A DNA stretch of 64,000 nt from Micropterix aruncella (taxonomy: Eukaryota > Arthropoda > Insecta > Lepidoptera > Micropterigidae). The notes beneath the pieces were generated by a model. The model did not search any database and had not been told where the DNA came from. It worked only from the letters and a program-made list of their open reading frames with translations. The stretch's first letter is position 1; each line of letters starts with the position of its first letter. The translations under genes and the position numbers were made by a program. This document shows, piece by piece, positions 22,000-32,474 of this stretch. Location of the stretch: positions 40,839,964 to 40,903,963 of the forward strand of contig OX155951.1 in the NCBI GenBank assembly GCA_944548615.1, written 5' to 3'.

Positions 22000-22764
22000 C
22001 TGTGCGAATTCTATAAAAATAAAGGAAAGCACCAAACTCTTGCCCACATACATTCCCACAATACAAGGCACAAATCGATGTATACTCATAATTCTATACC
22101 TGCAACATCACAATTTCAAAGGACAACTCAATACAGAAGCATAACATTTTATAACAGGTTACCAGATGAATTAAAAAATATACAAACATATGCACTATTT
22201 AAAAAACTTACCAAGGAATTTTTACTGCAAAAATGTTTATATGGCACGGACTTTTAAAATTTTATACTCACAATTGACTACTTGTTTATTTTTTATTTTA
22301 TTTTATTTATTTTTTATTTTTTTTTAACTTCCATTTTAATCCTATTTTGAACACTTCATTTTATAGACAATTTACTTACTGATTATGTAACATGATTTAG
22401 GAATTATTGCTTTTATTTTTATATTTTTACTCTGATTATTATTTGATGCTTTCCAAATTGGACTCCTTGATTATTATTATTATTATTGTTTTGTTTTGTT
22501 TAAAGATTTATACTTTTTTTTTTTTTTTTGATTTGGTATTTCTATTTTTGATATTTCTAAATGATCTTTTTATTATTTAGACAATGTAATGGTTGATTTT
22601 GTATAGTTTATTGACTTTCAGATTTCTAACTTGATTTTATTTTATTTTTGCCAGATATATGATATGTTTAAAATATGAATATTATAAAAAATAGATTTAT
22701 TAATTGTAAGTTCTATACCCTTACCGGGTTTTTTGGAATAAATAAACTTTGAACTTTGAACTTT
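22000..22764 (+). pseudogene. CR1-like LINE C-terminus and 3' UTR
   Basis: About 22060-22255 encodes THNSIPATSQFQRTTQYRSI and TFYNRLPDELKNIQTYALFK, the classical 'Y-N-x-L-P-x-x-I/L-K' C-terminal block of CR1/L2-type LINEs, with a stop after LYGTDF. The 3' untranslated part is T-rich and ends in a TACCCTTACCGGGTTTTTTG hairpin and a (TTTGAAC)n tail at 22745-22762. The same hairpin type ends the nested LINE at 7435. Only the last part of the element is present. Confidence 0.8.
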
Positions 22765-22769
22765 ATATC

Positions 22770-23595
22770 GTTCAGTTTTAAAAGTAGAAGCGGCTTTACG
22801 TTTCCACTTATAAAAATGAACGATATCACCATACCCTTGTCGCGTTATCACCATACTTTGTAATAATGAAAAAAAATATATATTACTGTTACTAGGGCTA
22901 TTGTTACTCGACAATTTTAGCGTTGTTCCATGGAAAGAAACATGTTTTGCCCATCGAAATTTCACGTTTATTGGACTCCGCATTTATAACCACCTGACCA
23001 GCAGCCGATTTTTTTAAACATTTTGAATTGGTTTTGTGACAATAATTTCTATAGTAAATAATTATTATTTTTTCTATGTCTATTACAATTTTATTGTTCT
23101 ATGTTTTTATTAGGTCTGGTATTTTTAGGTCACTTTTAAACGTTTAGATTATTTTATAAATGTATGACCACTCGGTTATTTCCTATATATGGTATTAATA
23201 CATATATTTTCCCAATGCAGTTGACGTTGAGTTATTTAAATTTCAGATTGTTTACGGTTTCATATCAAAGTAATAATATTTAAAATAATTACGGATGTTT
23301 AATTCAATGAAATATCATTTTTTAATTCTTACCTAATTACGAATAAACAAAATTTTAAGTAATAATTCAATAAGGTAGTTTAATAATACTTTGTTGGTCT
23401 AAAACAAAAATAAAATTGTTATTTTACTGTTGGCGCAATGAAGCAATGAAACTAGCATATTTAAAACACATTTATTTATAATTTAGCGTTGAAATAAATA
23501 AATACATTTTATGGAACAGATTGGATTTCTAAGAGAGTCTTATTATATGTTAAATACCAACTGACTACAAGATATTAACTGCTAATTTTTCGACA
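22770..23595. other. AT-rich spacer
   Basis: Very AT-rich, no repeat or coding signal recognised. Confidence 0.5.
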
Positions 23596-23599
23596 GCAA

Positions 23600-23890
23600 T
23601 CTGTAAAGGTATCGACTGCTGACAGTGAAGTTGATTGATGTTCCATCTCAGAAAACTGTAAATATATTGATATAGTGAAGTTTATAGATTGCATATAGTG
23701 AAGTTTATTGGGGTTTAATCTCAGGAAACTGTAAAAATATAGACAGCTTACAGTGAAGTTGATTAATGTTTCATCTCAACGAACTGTAAAGATATAGACT
23801 GCTTATAGTGGTTGATTGGTGTTACATCTCAGCAAACTGTAACGATATATAGACTGCTTACAGTGAAGTTGATTGGCATTTCATCTACAA
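23600..23890 (+). repeat. Minisatellite, five diverged units of about 55 bp
   Basis: Units share CTGTAAAGATATAGACTGCT, TACAGTGAAGTTGATTG and TTTCATCTCAG. Unit 2 is longer (about 73 bp) because GTGAAGTTTAT is doubled inside it. Substitutions between units show that it is not very recent. Confidence 0.85.
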
Positions 23891-23999
23891 TAACGTAGAT
23901 TTTTGTAATAATGCTCCTCTCTACCATCTATTTGTCCTTTCTATGCACATTGCGAATCAGTACCTATGTAAAATCACTGAAGCAAAATTATAACAACGT

Positions 24000-24335
24000 G
24001 ACAAAATGAAAAGAATACTTCATAGGCGGGGCGAGGATGAATGGGAAACAGGTAACAAAACAGGGCAGGCTATGAATAGCAGCACTTGTGCGGCAAGCAG
24101 GCGAGTGTGGAAGGTCCGTAAGCGCTATCCACTCGAGTGCTCGCTCCGCCGTATGAGATTATGAAGCATTGTTTTGGAGCGCAAGGCAAACTCGCGATAA
24201 ACTGGTAAACGCCGCGCCGCCAGCCTTTTCGTTGGTCGCCCCATTACATCGCATCCGCTCCTGTTTTCATCCAGGTTCTGGAGAAAAGACCGAACGTAAC
24301 GCAATATTATTGATTAAATCGCATATTAGGTTTCT
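24000..24335. promoter_or_regulatory. Candidate conserved non-coding element
   Basis: A unique GC-rich island (24040-24300) ending with ATTATTGATTAAATCGC, which contains a TGATTAAAT site resembling Hox/Exd targets. No related copy and no protein family recognised. Assignment as regulatory DNA is inference from composition. Confidence 0.3.
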
Positions 24336-24682
24336 CAATGCAATACAAAAATTTAACAACTATGATTTTACTACGAAACTTAACATGTAGACGGCACTCA
24401 TAGTTCCAAAAATAGATTAATATTTTCATATATTCAATATGGCGGAGTTCGTGGTATAACAGTATGGTGGCGAACTTTAAAGTCCGCTATAAATACGCCT
24501 ATAGATACAGTATCCTGTCTCGAAATACATATAATACCAAACGAGTTTTTAAACCATGGGTCTTATTATTTTAATATTATTTACAGAGAGACATCAATTT
24601 TTAGTTTGGTAACAGATTTCAATAACTAATAATTACGTACCTACCTACTTACATAAGTTCAGGTAGACAAATAGATGACATT

Positions 24683-25159
24683 ATAAATAGGATAGAAAAC
24701 GAATTTAGCGCGTGAAATTTGTAGCTCCCGACGTTTCGGTGACGTTGCAGCCGCCGTTGTCCAGGGTAGACTGAAGAGCTGTCATTCCGTTGTTTTGCGG
24801 GTAGGCCGCATACCGCTTCCACCACTGCGTAGGTTATAACGGTGGTGGGGACCGGGCTCGGAGGGCGGGAATTATGAAAATCACTCTTGCACACAACACT
24901 CACTGTATCCTGTTTTACGTATTTGCGTTCGGCGTTCGGCGGCGGGAACATTTTAAGAAGAGGGTTCCACGTAGAAGAGAGTTTGTAACCGTCGTCTCTA
25001 TTGAAGTTCGGGGTTCTTCTTATTTCAATGGCTTCCCGGATCATGCGAGGAAAGTAGAATTGTTCAGCATAGTCTTCGATAGTCAACCGCAATAGTCTTC
25101 GATTTTAATACTTCTTAGTCTGCGGACAAACAACCGCGATAGTCTTCGATTTTATAAAC
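24683..25159 (-). mobile_element. Penelope-like element 3' part with ORF C-terminus
   Basis: On the minus strand an open frame (25092 down to 24649) contains PRMIREAIEIRRTPNFNRDD and GYKLSSTWNPLL, the C-terminal block that follows the GIY-YIG endonuclease in Penelope-like elements (R-E-x-I-E-I...N-x-N-R-D-x-G-Y-x-L-S-x-x-W). About 230 bases downstream the frame enters the hairpin module (GGCTGCAACGTCACCGAAAC). This copy therefore links the short palindromic elements of the window to a PLE. AGATGACATT (24673-24682) and AGATGATATT (25160-25169) form a 10-bp TSD with one mismatch. Confidence 0.8.
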
Positions 25160-25219
25160 AGATGATATTCCATCTCTCCGTATTATTTATGTGATGCCTA
25201 TATAGAAATGTGATAGATG

Positions 25220-25445
25220 GCACTGGTGGCACAGTGGTTAGTTCGCCTGATCTTACTTTGTAAAGTCCCGGGTTCGATTCCCGGTTAGGTTATTATTTTT
25301 CGTTGGGACAAAATTAACGGAATTGCATTTCAATTCTGTCGATCGAATTCAATAACAAGCCACACACACGTGCACGCATGTTACACACACACATACATAT
25401 CAACACTTCATAGTAGGGTTGGTTGGTAGAGACTGGCGTATGAAA
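25220..25445 (+). mobile_element. tRNA-derived SINE
   Basis: An RNA polymerase III A box (TGGCACAGTGG, 25227-25237) and B box (GGTTCGATTCC, 25271-25281) lie 34 bases apart, as in tRNA genes. The sequence does not close into a proper acceptor stem and continues into a body with CACACA runs and an ACTTCATAGTAGGGTTGGTT module, so it is a SINE and not a tRNA gene. The body module is triplicated at 12.9-13.1 kb. Confidence 0.8.
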
Positions 25446-25567
25446 ATAAAATTCACAGTAAAGGTAAGAAACAAACTAATAATTAAATTTTATTATTGTT
25501 ATCATTGGTTATATTACTGAGTTTTTATAATCAATTAGCTATTTGTAAAAATACCATTTATTATCAA

Positions 25568-26030
25568 CTAGCTGCGTCCAGCGGTTTCACCCGCGTGGTG
25601 ATGGAAAATTGTGATAATGATGATAGAAAACCATATATCTTTATAAATTATAACATATGTGTTATTCTGATGTGTAAGCTATATTATTGTAAAGTTTCAT
25701 CAAAATTCATTCAGTAGTTTTTGCGTGAAAGAGTAACAAACATCCATACATACATACAAACTTTCGCGTTTATATATTAGTAGGATAGTAGGATAAAATT
25801 TAAATTTCGAATGTCAATTTCTTAGTTTTTTTTCTACTTACTTGACAGTTATCGTTATATTTTAGATAATTCACGCTTTTTCTTTATAAATTATAGCCTA
25901 TGTGTTATTCTGATGTGTAAGCTATATTATTGTAAAGTTTCATCAAAATCCATTCAGTAGTTTTTGCGTGAAAGAGTAACAAACATCCATACATACATAC
26001 AAACTTTCGCGTTTATAATATTAGTAGGAT
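25568..26030 (+). mobile_element. Two tandem lepidopteran retroelement tails (TAGTAGGAT end)
   Basis: Copy 1 (25568-25793) starts CTAGCTGCGTCCAGCGGTTT and copy 2 (25877-26030) is 5'-truncated. They share about 140 bases nearly unchanged, including ATTCAGTAGTTTTTGCGTGA, CAAACTTTCGCGTTTATA and a TTAGTAGGAT terminus. I recognise this as a very common 3' tail in moths and butterflies, probably of an RTE-type LINE or its SINE partner. Confidence 0.75.
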
Positions 26031-26189
26031 GTTATTATAGATGGTCAAATAAATTGCTATTAGTTTCGCCGTCAATGCTACCACCACTCGTGTATTTCGC
26101 CCGCGCAGAAGGGTTGCCAAAATGTACTATGGGGTTGAGCGATCTAATACCTTATATAATCAATGACAATATTAAAATTTAAAAACATG

Positions 26190-26940
26190 GAGCCTTACAA
26201 CGACAAAATAATAGAGCTTTCAATATCTATAGCATAAAGATTCTTATTTCTACTTTATTTAGAAATGACACATTTTTTCTTTTTTCTAAATTATTCTACT
26301 TATAACAATATCAGTAATATTTTTTTTACTTTTACAACATTAAGGCGACTAGTTAACTTTTGGTTCTACAACAATTATCTACCAGGCGGCTGGCTTTGTA
26401 ACATCACGCGGCGGCAGGTGATCACCCATTATTGTACTAATCGCACGCGACGCTACTTAACTTTGGTAATCTTTTGGGAACCAGTATTTCAACGCGGCTA
26501 CGGATGTTTTATTTGATCAGATGGTTTAAACCTATCAAATGGATAGGATTATTAAATGAAATAGAAGAAATACGTTTTATTTATTATTTCTATATATACT
26601 CGGTTTATATATATAACCTGTAAATGCAAATGGTGATGGAAAAAACCACGATTCAAATAGCATGATAATTTCGAATTGATTAGTAAATTTGTTATAGACT
26701 TGACGACAGGCGTCCAATATTAAACCATATATGCCCATTGATTCAAAAACGAAACAAGAAGTAGTGCTATTGTAAAAGCATCGAAAATCCTTTTTGAGCT
26801 CAGTAAAATGAAAAAACTGCCATCTATCGCAAAAATACGGAACTACCTCCTATTGGCAAATGATTTTTTAACAGTATTGACACTTTTGATTGAAATAGTA
26901 AACAGTGCAAATTGTGTCGTTTTCGCGTCGTGCAAAAATC
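26190..26940. other. Spacer; right part may be piggyBac leader
   Basis: AT-rich, with a GC-richer patch at 26390-26480. Sequence just before 26941 may be the 5' end of the piggyBac element, but no TTAA-flanked terminal repeat was found. Confidence 0.35.
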
Positions 26941-29123
26941 ATGTCGTCTCCCGAGAAAAGTAAGTAATTATTCAGTTGAGTAAAGCTTTGTACGATTATC
27001 ATAGATTTGTAGGAAATTTGGGTAAACTATGGACTGATTCGACTTTTTAGAATAAGTTAATAGTAATATATAAAAGCTGTCCGTCGTCCAGGGTAGACTG
27101 TCAGTCTACCCTGGATAACGGCGGCTGCAACGTAACCGAAACGTCGGGTGCTACAAATTTCACGCGGTAAATTCGTTTATATCCTATTTATAATGTCAAA
27201 CAACCGCGATAGTCTTCGATTTTATACCTATAATGCCCTTATAACTTTCGTGTTTCGAAAACGATACGTCGGGCAAATATACAGCAAAGACTTGTACTAA
27301 CTATCTTTTTTGGGTTATAGGCGGATCAAACACTTAACTAAAAATTAAATCGTTGATATCCTCAATAATTTAGCTTCTGATGATGAAGCGACAGCAGCTG
27401 ATATATACATTGACCCTCCAGGTGATAGACTTGTATCAGATTCGGCCTCAGAGGACGAAACAAATGTATGTTTTGGAAATTTATCAAGTCGTCAACTTTT
27501 GACACATGCTGAACTGAGAGTACATGGAAAAAACACCAATGATGGCAGCGAGTCTGATGAAGAAGTTTTAGGCTCAAACACGTCAAGTCAGTAACATTCT
27601 TTATCAAACCGTAGGAGGGGCCGGCCATTACGGTCAACAAATCCTCCGCTTTTACCTCCACCGCCACCTTCACTGCCTATAAAGGCAGCCCAAAAATGGG
27701 TGAAACGAGACTTATCCCAACATCATGATGAGTGGATTGCACCATTACCAAGATCAGTATTTACTTTATCCGAAGCTTCAGAACCAGTTAATTCCTTTAC
27801 ATTGTTTTTTAGACACGAAGTTTTCATGCCCAGTGTCCGTAACTGGTATATATGCAGTACAAAAAGGAAACTCAGGGATTACCGACTCTAATAGTGACAT
27901 TTATAGTTTCATTGGCATTTTGATATTGACTGGATTTTCTCCGCTGCCGCGACGTCGGATGTATTGGAAATGTAACGAAGATACACACGATATCGTGGCA
28001 CGGTGGCGAAATCAATGCGGAGAAGCTAATTCGAAAAAATTCTTCGGTATGTGGCCGATAATATCAAATTTTGCTTTAATGACAAAATGGTCCGCCCTCT
28101 TTTTGATTTACTGAATAAGAAATTCCTGCAGTATGCCGTAATCGACAAGTCTATGATACCTTACTATGGTAGACATGCATTTTAGCAATATATCAGAGGA
28201 AAGCCTATAGATTCCGATTCATAACATGGACTGCGGCCTTGAGCTTAGGATATTGCTTATACGCCGACCCATATCGAGGCCGCTATGAAACATATAGTAC
28301 TGGGTTAGGATAATATATTATGCAAAAACTGATGACTAAGATTCAGAATGTCTACGAAGAAACAAGATTCTCAGTGTTCTGCGACAATTTCTTCACAGAA
28401 TTGTCGCTGATAACAGCAATGAAAGATACAAATATATTAGTGACGGGTTCAGTACGCGGTACTCGAACTGAATAGTGTCCATTGAAAGACGACAAATTAT
28501 GCAAGATGGAACAGCGAGGGTACCATGATAGTCGGCTCGATTTAAACAGTGGCATTTCTGCAGCACGCTGGAACGATAATAGTGTAGTGACTCTATTATC
28601 CAGTGAATACGGTGTGGAACCTTTACGAACTGCAAGAAGATACTCAGTTACTCAAAAACAAATAATACATGTGCCACAGCCTAACTTTCTATACCAATAC
28701 AATCGTTTTATGGGAGGAATTGATCGTCTGGATGCAAATATCGGTACCTATTGAATAGCAATGAGGGGCAGAAAGTGCTATATTCCCTTATTTTTCTAGT
28801 TGATAGACCTTGCGGTCAACAATGCTACCCTGCTAGCTCGTAATTTGTCCAAGAATATAGATACGCCGGAGTTTCGATGTAGCATTGCCCGAACCCAACT
28901 TCAAAAGTATGGCAATGATAAACAGCGCCCGGGACCTTGCAAAGGGGTATCTACAAATGTACCTACATCAGTACAAAAGCATAACGCCGAAAACATGATT
29001 AGCAGGGCACCGAGTAGACTGCGATGTGCCTATTGCGACATAACAGTCACTTTTTGTTCAAAGTGTGAAGTAAATTTACATTCTAAATGTTTCATTGCAA
29101 TTCATGGCAAATTTTTACTATGA
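26941..29123 (+). pseudogene. piggyBac-like transposase, decayed
   Basis: A possible short first exon (MSSPEK followed by GTAAGT at 26960) precedes the body from about 27351. The body has an acidic N-terminus (SDDEATAADIY, SASEDE), then WVKRDLSQHHDEWIAPLPRS, the typical start of the catalytic domain. The three catalytic aspartates can be placed: VIDKSMIPYYGRHAF (28131), FCDNFFTELSL (28378) and GGIDRLDANIG (28714). The C-terminus is a Cys-rich finger (CAYCDITVTFCSKCEVNLHSKC). Stops at 27593, after GRHAF and elsewhere, plus frameshifts, and a PLE inserted at 27080, make it inactive. Length is close to the usual 550-600 residues. Confidence 0.85.
27080..27228 (+). mobile_element. Penelope-like short element
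   Basis: A partial inverted hairpin module meets a direct one, giving a perfect 13-bp inverted repeat at 27088-27114 (CCAGGGTAGACTG, one base, reverse complement). The direct module (GGCTGCAACGTAACCGAAAC, ATTCGTTTATATCC) is followed by the inverted GAAGACTA module ending at 27228. It lies between the possible first exon and the body of the piggyBac gene. Confidence 0.75.
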
Positions 29124-29129
29124 TTGCAT

Positions 29130-29684
29130 GTGAAAATAATAATAAATATTAAATAAACACATCTTTGTTTAAATTACCTATAACGAATGTAGGATATTGG
29201 CCCATTTTTTCGTTTTCAAACATCTTTAAAATACCTAGTTAACAAAAATATATATACTATAAATAGTCAAAACTGTTATAGGGACCTATCAATATAAGCA
29301 TATCTGAAAAGAACCAAAATCGGAATCCCAAAAAAGTTCTAGGCATATAGTACGGAACCACTAGGAATCACCAAAATATGGAAGATCAGTTGCATCGTGA
29401 TATACTTCTATTTTGAGTATTTGCTTGTACGCATTTGTTCATCGAGTTTCGGCTATAGTCGCGACGGCAAACAGCGTAGGCGTGTGTGTGTAGATAAAAT
29501 TCCAGTGAAAGGATCTCAGAAAAACAGCGCTCCCTCGTGTAAGAGACACTCTAGTACACAAATGTAATCTTTTTACTCCTTTCAGCTGGAGCGCAGGCCG
29601 CGGCCACTTCAACTTTGCATTCAAAGTGGATGTAGTAACTGTGCCACAAACGCATTCGTTTTTAAATATATTTTTATTCAAAAG
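29130..29684. other. Spacer
   Basis: The first 200 bases may be the 3' side of the piggyBac element (no terminal repeat identified). 29430-29640 is GC-richer, without a recognised protein. CTACTGCCTAAAAC at 29685-29698 is the left TSD of the following insertion. Confidence 0.4.
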
Positions 29685-29698
29685 CTACTGCCTAAAAC

Positions 29699-30384
29699 TT
29701 CGGTGGTGAACGGTTTCGTGCAGCTTGGTCCACAAGATCCACTTTGTACTCGGATCGGCTCAACTGACGATTCAGCTCCTATTCAGAAGCCTCCTCTTGT
29801 GGAATGCTACCCCGGGTAAGACTCTTGCTTCTCAGGCCTCAAATCTGGTGGACCGGTTTCTTCCGGCGGGATTGCATTTCGGCGCCACTGGACGGCGAAG
29901 CCAATCGGTTTGGCATTCTGACTAATTGCTGAAGGAGTCTGGAGACTATGGAAATATACTGTCTCCTAATCAGCGGGGGTGGATGTCGAGCTGTTTTCAT
30001 GCCACTCTTGAAATGACCTTGGGCCACTCGATCCCGTGTGACACTACGAGCAATGAACGCCCAGGTCCGCGATAAATTCTAGTTGAATTACCGCTGTATT
30101 ACAACATGTAGAGGTTGCGTAACCAGACTGGAGGAGGCAGGTATCCCGAAGGTTAATTCCAGACGGAGATATACTACCAAAACTGATAGGGGGCGAGGCT
30201 GCCCACTTGGTATTTTTCCCGGTGCCTCGCCGTAAGGCGTCGGCATCTAACGGGTTGCTGGCGACCTAGACAGTAGATTGTCTTGTCTCTAAGTCTTCTA
30301 CGCTCATCCCACGGCTGAAAGAATGATTTCATATCGTTATACTAGTCTGGGGTGACGGGTTCGCCCGTACTAGTCGACACCGCC
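29699..30384 (-). repeat. Family A, copy 5, with 14-bp TSD
   Basis: A 686-bp minus-strand copy flanked by exact CTACTGCCTAAAAC at 29685-29698 and 30385-30398. The GTCGACACC end lies at 30384, confirming that the GTCGAC terminus is a true element end. The other end (29699 on) has sequence not shared with copies 1 or 4. No A-rich tail is evident at either end. Confidence 0.85.
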
Positions 30385-30406
30385 CTACTGCCTAAAACCT
30401 AACATC

Positions 30407-30745
30407 ATGATCATAGAGTGTATCAACCTAAATTCGAATACAGAAAGCGCCTTTAATTTATTCAGATACTCGACTGTAGGAATCTGTGATTTTTATCCCT
30501 CCTCTACAATATCCTTAATAATCCATCTGTGTCTTTCTACCTTACCAACTCATGGTCTTCCACTGCGCTCCAGCCAAAATAATGTTATTGCAATCGCACC
30601 GTATCACTTTTCTTTTCTGTCAAACTATTTCCTTTTTCATGAAGCTAGATTATGGGACCAGCGCCCACTCAATATTCGAAACGCTCCTATGATTTCCACT
30701 TGTTATAAATTTTGATCGTAAATTTCGAACCCGCGGATGCCTAAA
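30407..30745 (+). pseudogene. Probable LINE C-terminal fragment
   Basis: An open frame ends with RSSQNNVIAIAPYHFSF and LFHEARLWDQRPLNIRNAPM, which resembles the 'S-F-x-x-R-x-x-x-L-W-N-x-L-P' block of LINE C-termini. The match is partial (LWDQRPLNIR for LWNSLPxxIR), so confidence is moderate. Confidence 0.45.
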
Positions 30746-30854
30746 TCACCAAATCCTTTTTTCTATTACCTGCAATCCATCGTCACCAGAAAATTTCTTT
30801 GTCTGGTCGTGTGAAAGCTGGCATAAAAGACCTAATAAAAGAACAAAAGAAGCG

Positions 30855-31437
30855 ATGATTACCTAATAAAAGAAGCGATGATTCGCTGCCCAGCATTTTG
30901 CACGCGCGCCACTTTGGCTGGGTTCGGCTTATCTTGAAGGACCGAAATGGTCGATTGCTGGTTTCTTTTGACAGTAAGTCTATGTTTCATCACATATTGC
31001 TTTGTTTCATGCCAAATATTGCAATCCTTCCTTAAATCTGGTAAACACGACATTGAACTAAGAGACGCGTCCCGTTTTGTTAACCTCAGTGAAATTGTGT
31101 GGGATCCACCTCGAGCACAGCTTTCTCACAACCGGATGTTTGTGTAGGATTGATTGATTAATTGACTCGAGCATATGCCTAAAGATGCCCGAATCCCATG
31201 GTAGATCACACACCTGTCTGTTTCGATCATACGGGCCTCATCATCGATGTTTTGTATATTGACAGTGGTGTATAGGCGACTTTCACGAAATTCGTCACTG
31301 AAATTGATACGACTGCATTTGAAATCTGAAAACCAGCTACAAATTGCCGTCTTGCTTGGTGCTTCATCGCCAAAAGCAGTTTGAAGCCGAGCGAGACTCC
31401 GCTGAGAAAAGTTTTAGTCGTTTAAGAATGTAGTGCT
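30855..31437 (-). pseudogene. mariner transposase, N-terminal two thirds, decayed
   Basis: Minus-strand reading: FSQRSLARLQTAFGDEAPSK, then WFSDFKCSRINFSDEFRESR, NIDDEARMIETDRCVIYHGI and RASLGICSSQ. These are the helix-turn-helix blocks of mariner transposases. Further on KQYVM...STISVLQDKPNPAKVARV matches the 'W-V-F-Q-D-E-P-N-P-T-K' block, after frameshifts that damage the first catalytic region. The C-terminal DD34D half is missing. It is inserted in a LINE, whose reverse transcriptase stops at 31445. Confidence 0.85.
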
Positions 31438-32470
31438 GATCATAACTTGGGAATCGGTATATAATTTGTAGCATTGACAGTTTTTTAGATAGATGGGACA
31501 AATTCCAGTTTCCACTGATTTGGAAAAACGCCTTCGGATATCTAAAAAGAACAGTTTTAACTAAGTAGCTTGCCTCACAACAACAGACCAAAACACCAAA
31601 GTAATACCATCCGGCCCAGCAATTTTATTTTGGTCAAGATGCTGACATATTATTGTACCATACCACACCTTTTTTAATACTCGGAATATTAACGCTCCGC
31701 AGTTGGTCTCAATAGAACTAGAATTAGAAGGTTCGTTGACATGAAAATATCCGGAGGACATATGAGGAAACCAGAACCTGAGTGGCCCAAATGACATTTT
31801 GGGGATTTTAAGTACTAATGCAAAAATCCATAAAAAAATGATTATATACAAATCCAGAGTGGCCCTATTTTTTTTCAAGAAATCACAGATGGCGCTATGT
31901 AAATAATTTTGTCCTTGTAATTTTTTATGCAGTAATATTTGACCACAGTAATATAGGTTGCCCATATCCTCGAAAAATATTTTTGCATTTGGGCCACTCT
32001 GGTTCTGGTTACCTCATATCACATGTATTCTGGCCAGAATCTCAACTTCAACCTAAATATGTTACATGCTTTGGGGGTAGAATCGGCTTTGCGGAGTGAC
32101 TTAGGGTAAGACCAAAACCATTTTGGGTCCCGACCAGTGTTCACCTCGACTGATTTGATAAATTTGTCGAAAAATTCCTTGTTTATTTTTTGCTATCATG
32201 ATCGCAAAAGAGCAAAAGCATTGTAGTCCAAAGCGTTATCAAACCTTTGAACTTCTGCGGTGTCTAGATTTTTAACGAAGCCGAAAACCAAAGAGGATAT
32301 TTCGATGCCCAAACGAATTTTCTTGGACGAGAAGCTCAAAAAAGTCTTTTAAAACATGTAAAAATACTTCCAGCGCAGAGTCAATATCAAAGTGCGAATA
32401 GCATCATCCCAGTTACGTCCCACTTCGTCACAGCTGCTAGGTCTGCACGAATGAAAGCGTAGTCACCCTT
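31438..32470 (-). pseudogene. LINE endonuclease-RT linker and RT fingers, decayed
   Basis: From 32470 the minus strand encodes a linker (LWFSASLK, then FIKSVEVNTGRDPKWFW) typical of the segment between endonuclease and reverse transcriptase. Beyond a MITE (31763-32016) follow SSSIETNCGALIFRVLKKV, the HLDQNKIAGPDGI box of the RT fingers and ISEGVFPNQWKLEFVPSI. The reading ends at IPIPKL where the mariner begins. Many stops; clade not resolved. Confidence 0.7.
31763..32016. mobile_element. MITE with about 30-bp inverted repeats and TA flanks
   Basis: 31763-31793 (TGAGGAAACCAGAACCTGAG...) matches the reverse complement of 31986-32016 with two mismatches. Both ends are flanked by TA (31761-31762 and 32017-32018), the target duplication of Tc1/mariner-type transposition. 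The 254-bp element has no coding capacity and splits the LINE linker. Confidence 0.85.
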
Positions 32471-32474
32471 GTTA

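Larger units (their letters stand above)
24340..26190 (+). repeat. Family C mosaic repeat, copy 1 (multiply interrupted)
   Basis: The backbone is recognisable in pieces that keep the order of the copy at 54.5-55.5 kb. They are the GATTTTACTACGAAAC start, TATGGCGGAGTTCGTGGTAT, TCTCCGTATTATTTATG (25178), the TTATTATTGTTATCATT region (25487), and TAGATGGTCAAATAAATTGC to CAATGACAATATT (26040-26175). Between the pieces sit a Penelope-like element (24683-25159), a tRNA-SINE (25220-25445) and paired retroelement tails (25568-26030). No transposase is visible; terminal repeats were not found. Confidence 0.7.

Noticed and set aside
25220..25292. tRNA gene with A and B boxes
   Set aside because: The acceptor arm does not pair and the sequence continues into a repeat body shared with 12.9-13.1 kb, so it is a SINE head.
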